Shown here: piece by piece, positions 53,001-62,000 of the stretch
How positions within the stretch are numbered: the first letter of the stretch is position 1
Layout of the letters: each line of letters starts with the position of its first letter
NCBI GenBank assembly: GCA_009617715.1
Contig: VTFK01000187.1
Span: 420,408 to 484,407 of the forward strand
Direction of reading: 5' to 3'
DNA length: 64,000 nt
Source: Plectrocnemia conspersa
Lineage: Eukaryota > Arthropoda > Insecta > Trichoptera > Polycentropodidae
Program-made: the position numbers and the translations under genes
The notes under the pieces: model-generated
Databases searched by the model: none
What the model was told of the DNA's origin: nothing
What the model saw: only the letters and a program-made list of their open reading frames with translations

Positions 53001-56000
53001 TTTGGAAGTGTTGCGGTTGATCTTGATCTGAGTTACCGTTCGAAGAACTTGGAGTGGTAGCGTAGCATTGATTGTCAAACATTACATTATCGGATGGCGG
53101 AGATAAATCTCTCTCCAGCTCGAGGTATAATCCTCGTCCAGGATATCCTCCAGCGCCACCAGTCTGGCTAACTGAGCTAGTTGTACTCTGAACAGATTGC
53201 TGACGACCGATTTCATGGGATGATCTGAAATATATTTAATAATGGCAGTAATTCTTTTAACATAATTTTATTGACAGATTAACTCACACAAAATGAATTA
53301 ACATATAAAATTATCTGCTGTTTTATGTTATAATATATGCTATTTTAATATTGCCATATTAGTGTTGTATTTCTTATAAACAATTTCTTTTAAACAAACA
53401 AAGCTAACCGATAAAAATTATTTAGGAATATATATGTTATATTCATGAATCATTAATAATACAATAAAAACAAAAAAAAAGTCTTTTCCGATGATTACTT
53501 TAAACATTTATTACAAATAACTCTGTTTCATTTTTCTTTATAAAGTCTTGTTTTCGTTGAATATTAAAATAAATAATTTTATTATTCATGCTTTTTTAAT
53601 ATTTAATTGAATATCAAAATAAATTTTTCTTAAATTTAAAAAATACAATTATAAAAATATTTATGTAGTATTAGTCGACTTGATAAAAACAAAATATAAA
53701 AAAAAATTTATTACAGTAATTTTATTAAACTGATCTTTAGTTTTGTTAGTATGTATATTTTTTCTATAGCTGATTTTATAATTTTACAGCTTCGTGTTAA
53801 AATATTACATTAACTCAAAGAGATTTATAATACTTAGAAATCATTTTTTTAATACTCAATAATCGGATAATATTTATATACTATAAATGTATACTAATAA
53901 AAAAATACTTTTACACCAGATTTTTCTATGTAAATGTATGGCTGATGTTGCTATTAATAAATAATTATATTGTTAATCAAAAATACACAAATTTTAGTAA
54001 AAATGTATTTTGTTTTTTATGTGTTCTATAATATTAGGAATATTTTGAAAGAATTTTGATTTTTAAACCGGAAAACTTATTTCTTACTGAAGTGTCAAGA
54101 TTTGTAATATCAGAATTTTAAATTTAATTAATAATTTAAAAATAATTGAATATATATTACATATTACATAATATAACATAATTAATCAGAATTTTATTTT
54201 TTCACAAAAAAATAAATTATAAAATTTATGATAACTAAAAAAGATATATTATATATAATATATAAAAATATGTATCAGATATGATTTTTGTCTTAGGGCA
54301 AATATATTTTTCTTAAAATTAGACAAATTTAAAAACAGCTTACAAAATATTTTTTTAAATTATCTATAAAATCTTATTAGCAAATCAATAGCAGTTTTTA
54401 TATTTTATTTTATAAAATTAAAATCATAGAGCTTTAGAAATTTTTTTTTAAATAATTAAAGAATGTTTGCTTAAAAAATATGATATACATATATATATAT
54501 ATAATATGAAATTCTATTGAGTTAAATCTTGTGTGTAAAATCAAAACTAAATGTTTTATTTTTTTATATGCTAGTATTCTAGAACGCAGTTTATTTTAAA
54601 TCAGATATAATACAGTAATAATTAAAAGCAAAAACTATTTTTAATAATCGGAGCTTCTTAAATCAATCATATTTTACCATGCACTAGTACGAGTCAATAT
54701 TGACTATATCGTCGTGGTAACTGCAATAGGTTGTATGTCAAGCTTATATGATATTTAATTCATATAATCAGCCGAGAAGATGAGGGCAAAACGGGAATGT
54801 TTTTTGTCTCTCCTGTAATGTATAATTTATTTAGCATACAACCTATTGCAGTTACCACGACGATATATTCCCTTCGTTACTTTTTTTTCATAAAAAATAT
54901 GTTTTATTATTTACCTAGATCCTAAAAATCTCCCCGATTGCGAATTTTGCCGACTCGCCGTGTTGCTAGGCGGGGGATGATGATTCCCGTAGGGGCCGTA
55001 TGGTCCGTAACGCCTACGGCCCACCTCTGGTGACGTCACAGGGCTCTCTGTTGAAGGCATTGGCTTCAGCATCCTCTTTAGTGTACCGGAATCCAGCGAA
55101 ATTCCGTTTTGAGTGCCTGTAAAGCGATACAAAGGATCACTTAGCGAATTTCCACGGAAGGAATTTTAAATGTCCCTTTTACACAATGTAACTATTATTT
55201 CCTCGTACGTATTTGAATTTGGTGAATTATAAATTATATGTATTTGAATATGGTAAATATAAAACATAATATTTTACTCACCGACATTCATGTCTTCGGT
55301 GCTTTTTGATTTTGACCGTCTAGATGAGCTGTTCATCATACTGTGATGCTGAGCTCTCATTTCAGCTTCACGAACCTGTAATAATTAAAATAAATTTGGG
55401 GTCATCAACAATATCTCATGTTTTGTTGTCAAACTTAAATAAAAAAATATGAATTATGAATAATCTAAATATTATATAATTTAAGATTACTTCATTTTAT
55501 GATAATATTATATTTATTTACCATATCAATATCGCCGTAATCAATGCTTTTTGCAGACGTTAGTACATGATGCATGTGATCTTTATTGGAACGTAAAGTT
55601 CCAGAAGATTTTGAAGAAGTTGAAGTTAGAGTTCCGCCAGCTTGGACGCCCTCCGATTTTAACTCATTGCCACCTGCTTGACTAGATGCAACTTGAGTTG
55701 CTTGAGGCTCGTCGTTTACACCAATCTGAAACCATTTTTCAATATGTTTAAAACTTTAAGAAATGTTAAAAAATGAAGAGATGTGTTTAAATTTATAATT
55801 TAATTTAAATTACTGGTTTATATTATTGTTTCTAATAGTTTACATGTTTATGAACACTAGGATAAAATAACAATAACGTTAAAGTAATAATAGGTTAAAT
55901 TAAATAAAACGCAAGAATAATTTATAAACTTAGAGCTACTTTAATTTAAATATTATATATGTCTCTGAAACAAGAAAATCATTGAAGGTCTAACCAGTCA

Positions 56001-59000
56001 TAATCAGTTCAAGAGATTAAAGGATTAATGTGGTCTTCCGTAATATGTATGTTTTTTAGTATAGTATAATAAGCGGTTTATATTTTTTTTTAAATCCAGA
56101 AAACACACTTTTTGTATTTAATATTGACCTTATGACCGCAATAGTGGCAGATCTTTTGGACGAGTTCAGTAAATGTATAATATTATTAACCAAACATATT
56201 TTTTCAAAAAAATATTAAACATCCATATCTAGTGTAAATCATAACATAAAAACATAAGTATTACACATTTAATAAAACACTGTAAAGGATTATAAACCAA
56301 AGGAAAGAACTAAAGTTTATATGATATAAACATATATTTGTATATACAATATTAGTTTAAATAATAAAATGTAAATAAAATATTTATAAATTCTTAAGTA
56401 TGTACATATATCTTTGTTGTTTACAAAAAAAACCCAAATTTCTCTAAAAAAGTATTTCTTAAACTGAATAATGTACAGTTACAACGAGAAAGTTAATTAT
56501 AATAAAAACAACAGTTATGCTAATATTATTATTTTAAATGATGTCATTAGCAATTTTAATGTAAATATCAAAAATTAATTTGTGAAGGTAGATAGATATT
56601 TTTATAATTAACTAATTTTTATTTTACGATTTAATAAAAAATCAATTGTGTCATTAAAATGCATCGTTTATAATACATATTTTAGTATTCAAAATTAATT
56701 ATATAAAATTATTTGCTACACTTTTTTTTATTAATAGAATATCAGCTTTATATTTTTAAAAAGCAATAATTTATTAAATATCAATAATTTATTATCAAGT
56801 ATATTACTAAAAATTAACGTATGTGTTTAATATTATAAGCATATTATGTTAATAAATTTATTTAAAAGCTCTTATAGGTAAAATAAATATTTTTTTTCTT
56901 AATGCTATTAAGAAAAGTATTTTAATGTTTTTTTATTAAAAAGTATGCATAAATCTGTACCATAGCAGTATTATTAAGAGAAAAAATATTTACGTTTTTT
57001 CGTTTTAAAATTCAAGAAATTGATTAAACAGAGTGATCCAATTCGAGTTTCCTATGTTGGCAGCATTATAAATCAGACAGCTGGCAATAACCACGTGTGT
57101 TCAAAGTTATAAATGTTAGTTTGCAACAACAAAAATATCAATTCTCTACGAACTGTGTATCGAAATTTACTGAAAATTTATTGTCAGTTTCATCGTCCTA
57201 CTGAGCGAACGATTCGCAACGTAATGAAACAATTTTGAGATTTTAGAAGGGTCGGAGATAGAATGAGACTTATACATCATTGTGACGCTCGTTCAGCTCA
57301 GAATATTGCCACTGTAAATAAAATGTGTCTGAAGACCCGTTAATGTCGATTCATTAGCATTCGCAGCATTTAGGGTTATCTATGACACCCTTTGGCGCAT
57401 TTTGCATCTGAACTTGCACCTACACCCAAATAAAATTCTTATAACACAAGAACTAATGCCTAAAGATCACGAAGAATTTACGCAGATTAGGTGTTAGAAC
57501 AGCAGAAAGTTGATGCTGATTTTTCAAAGAAAATCTTTTTTTAAAGGCACATTTCCCTCTGGGTATGTAAATAAACAAAATTGCCACACATGGGTAAAAT
57601 AAAATTTTCACGTGATTCACAAGAGACATGCCCATAAAGTATTTGCATGGTGTGCATTGTGGCCAGGCGGCGTCAATAAGCCTTACTTTTTTTAAAACGA
57701 TAAGGATCGAGCTATAACAGCCAATTTTGAGTGCTATAGGCGCATTATGACCGAATATTTTTGCCACAAAGTCAAAAATATCGACGCAGATAACACGTGG
57801 TTCCAACAAGATAGTGCAACTTGCCACACATCGGATGCAACGCTAAATTTTTTGCGTGAAAAGTCACATTATTTAACATTTTGGTGACGGCAACTAGCCG
57901 CCAAGATCATGTGATTTAACGCCGTTAGATTTTTTGGGTTTTAAGGTTACGTTTTTTTTTTTTTTTTTTTTTTTTTAATGTTTATTTCAAAAATAATTTA
58001 GTTTTATACAAGTTATAAATTACATGTTTCTGGCTTTTAGCCATTATCATGTTTACAAGCGAAATTACAATAGTATAAATAAAAATAGAGGCAACAATAT
58101 GCAATATTTAATAAGTAAAATTTAAGGAGAAAATACTAAAACCTTTATACAATAAGAAAAAGAAAATAAAATAAATAAAATGTAAGATACATAATTAAAA
58201 AATAACACTTACGAACTGGGGCTATTGAAGTCGTGGTTACAGATTTGCTATCAAAGCATTATGTGCTTAGGCATTTTATGTTTATACTTGAAATTTAGTG
58301 TGACTTTGTCATAGTTACCAATTTTTGCAATTAATTTATTATTATGTTCACGCGAGATATTTTTGTAATAATTTATCGTATTAGTAATAATGTGATTTTT
58401 AATTGTAGGTATAGAATATCGAGTGTGGAGTTTCTTTAAATTAGTATAATATGGGGTGTTATAAATTATTTTTACAGCTTTATTTTGAATTACTTGTAAC
58501 TTATTAAAATTATTTTACACGTATTACTCCACACTGGGCAAGCGTATGTTAATATCGGTCGTATTAATTGTTTTATATAGTAAAATTTTGTTTTTTAATC
58601 GTCAACGCGCTTTTTCTGTTAAAAATGGGTCTCAGAGCTGAAATGGCGGCAAGCCCTTTAGACCGTACTTCTTTTATATGCTTTGTATATTTTAATTTAG
58701 AATCTAAGTGAAGACCCAGATACCTAACACTCGTTTTCCATTCAATGTTTTTGCCCTGCTCGGTTTTTAAAGGCGGAGGCAACGGTTGCCGGCGCATGTA
58801 AAAATGATTGCCCCCAGTTTTATCATCGTTTATTTTTATTTTCCACTTTTTTAAATGTTTATTTAAGTTATGCAAAGATTTTTGTAGTTTTGTTGCTATT
58901 GGTTTAAGACCATATGAACTAGTTAAAACGGCCGTATCGTCCGCGTAAATAGAGAGACTGGTGTTTTTTAAAATTGGAATATCGTTTGTATATATTATAT

Positions 59001-62000
59001 AAAGATACGGCCCAAGTATGCTCCCCTGAGGAACCCCGGCTGGTATTTTACGCGGTGTCGAATTATCGTTATTTAAGGAGACGACATAGCTTCGATCTTT
59101 GTAGTATGATCGGATAATTTGTATCAGATAGTGTGGGGTTTTGTACTTATCTAGTTTGTATACTAGCCCTTCATGCCACACAGTATCAAATGCCTTCTCT
59201 ACGTCTAACATTAAAAATCCTGTGCTTTTTTTCCTGTTAAAATTCGCAGAAATGTGCTCCGTGAGTCTATTAAGTTGATGCGTTGTTGAGTGTCCTTCGC
59301 GGAAGCCAAATTGTTCGTCAATGATTTTACTATTTAGACACTCTTTTAAACGTGATAAGATAATCTTTCAAATAATTTACTTAGGGACGGTAGTAAGCTA
59401 ATCGGTCGGTAATTTAATGGGATGCTATCAGCTTTACCGGGTTTTTTTATCGGAATTATTTTTGCAACTTTCCAAATACCTGGAAAATACCCAATAGATA
59501 AGCAAAAGTTAAATATGTTAGTTAGGAAATGAAAGCATTTAAATGGAAAGTTTTTTATTAAGATGTTATCTAATCGGTCAATTCCCGGAGCCTTATTATT
59601 TTTAAGTGATTTTGCAATGTTATAAATTTCGAACGGGGTAATTTCGTTAATAGTTTTCTTATCTATTCTAGTTTTATCAAGTCTTTGAATTGAACGATCA
59701 ACTTTACTCTGGGTTTTTAGATGCGTATAATTTTGCGTTAGCACATAGGATGTAGAGAATGCATTAGCTAATACCTCAGTTTTTTGTATGTTCGAGGTTA
59801 CTATGTCGTCTCCATTTTTTAACGGCGGAATGTCTGAATATTTATTTTTAATTGATTTAGCGATTTTCCATAATGAGTTATCTGCTGGATTTAGTTTTTT
59901 CAGTTTACGCGACCATGAATCATTTTTAATTATTTGGATTTTTACGCGGATATCACTGGTTAATTTATTTAATAAAGTTTTAAGCTGGGGTGATCTATTT
60001 TTTTGCCATTGCTTTTTAATTCTGTTTTTGATTTTTTATATATTCGATAATTTCTGGAGTTAATTTTACTTTATTTGGTATATTTTTACGCGTCGGTATA
60101 AATGATAGTTTACCCTGCTCGATTAAATTTGTAAAAAAATTAATATCATCGTCAATTTGCCTGGTGTTTTGTAAAGTGTATATCTGTGGAGCGCCGTAGA
60201 CGACATTCAATGAAACTTCTAAAACCTTTCCAGTCAGCTCTTCCGTAGTCAAAAAATATTTCAGGGATGACCTCAACATCGCCTTCCAGAGCAAAAAACA
60301 CAGGAAGATGATCCGAAGATAGAGCTTGGATGCAGTGCATCCCCGAAATTGGCGCAAAAAACCTTTGACTAATGCGAAATCAAGAGTTGATGGAGACATG
60401 TTATTAAAAGGATAGTGTGTGTGTGTGAATTTGGAAAGTGAATATCCGTGTCAGTATCGTGCAAGTAGTTAAAGAGCATGGAACCGGATCGATTGGTACT
60501 AGAACAATTCCAGTGCGAGTGCCTGGCGTTGAAATCTCCGCTTAATATAACAGAGCTTCCAAGTCCAAGCACAGCATCTAGATCACTCTGCAACAATTCG
60601 TCTCCGGGTGAGTTGTATGCGGCAGCAATTGTGATGATTTTATTATTATTATTAATTTGGATCGCGACAGATTCTAAGTTAATTACGTCGGGATTTATAC
60701 GCGCGTGTTTTATAGATTTTTTTAATAAAAAAATCGCAACCCGCCACCTGGCCTTGAGAGTCGGTCTCTCCGGAGGCAAACAAAGTTCGGCAAAGATATT
60801 TTAACGTGAGGTTTAAGATACGTCTCGGTAACTATGACAATGTCAATTTTATACTCACTGATCAATAGCTCCAGCTCGCCAGTTTTGTGTCGAATTCCAC
60901 GTGAATTCCACGTCAGCAAATTCAATTTCTTCTTAGAAGAGGACATCAAGGTACTCTACCATCATGATGGCTATCTCCATTTTGCTCGCACACTTGCCAG
61001 CTTTGACCCGAATCTCCTGAAGTACGAGGAGCATCTTCCGTAGATCCGAGGACGACATGGGGCATCCTCTGCGCCGGTGTTTGGTGCTGCTGTCGGCTCT
61101 GGTTGTGATCTTTGAGCCTGTTTGAGATTAGCGGCCGCAGCTGAGAAGTTCTTAGCCGGTTGGGATGGTCGGAGTGCGGGAAAATGCTCCTGAACTAAGT
61201 TAAATGTCGGTCCAGGTGCAGCCGGGGCGACAGCCGCGACGGTAGCTGGCCTTTGATGTCTCCTCTGAGTCTGGACGAGATACTCCTTCCTGCGAGGGCA
61301 GTCCTTGAAGTTGGCCGGATGATCTCCTTCGCATCCGATGCATTTCGCTGGTGTCTCACGATCCGTTTTCGAGCAGTCAGCGGTTGCGTGACTGCCGGTA
61401 CATTTGACGCATCGTGGGGTTCGGTGGCAGTTTTTGGCTGCGTGTCCATAAAGCTGACATCTGAAACATTGGGTTAAATGTCCATTGTTACGCTTATACC
61501 TTTCCAGAATGGCCTTGGCGAAACAAACGTACCGGATGTTTTTTATTGCAGCTGTCTTGGTATCCGAAGAGAACTGAACCAGGTAGAGGCGAGAACCTCC
61601 CCAGTACCTCCGTCTTTGTCTTCATTGTCGTCACTTTGACGACATTGAGTCCTTGCCTTTGGAGGTCAGCAGCTATGTCTTGAGTTGGAACTTCTGGTAG
61701 TCCTTTCAGGACAGACTTTACTGTCTTGTCCTCGTCAGTGGTGAAGGTATGAAATGGGCGATGCCCCCTCAATCCTTCCATTAGTAAGGCTCGTTGCTCG
61801 AGCGAAGAACACTGGACGGACACGTTGCCCTTTCCAGTGTAACGCAACGTGAAGTTGCTGGATTTGGTGACGGATTTAATAAGGTCCGTCGTTTGAAGAT
61901 GTGAGCCCGTGATCTCCATAATCACAGGCGGAACTCTGCTTGATTTGCTTCCTAATACCTCGGGAAGCTTTTCGAACCTGTTTTGGCTCGGGGTTGGTCC

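Noticed and set aside
52651..53078. Open frames of 126 (plus) and 76 (minus) codons
   Set aside because: Both overlap sif exons e and f. The plus frame is antisense and the minus frame runs through an intron in the wrong phase.
57453..57827. 124-codon minus-strand frame
   Set aside because: Antisense to the transposase pseudogene; the plus-strand pieces carry the family motifs.
59788..60804. Plus-strand frames of 91 and 108 codons
   Set aside because: Antisense shadows of the LINE ORF2.
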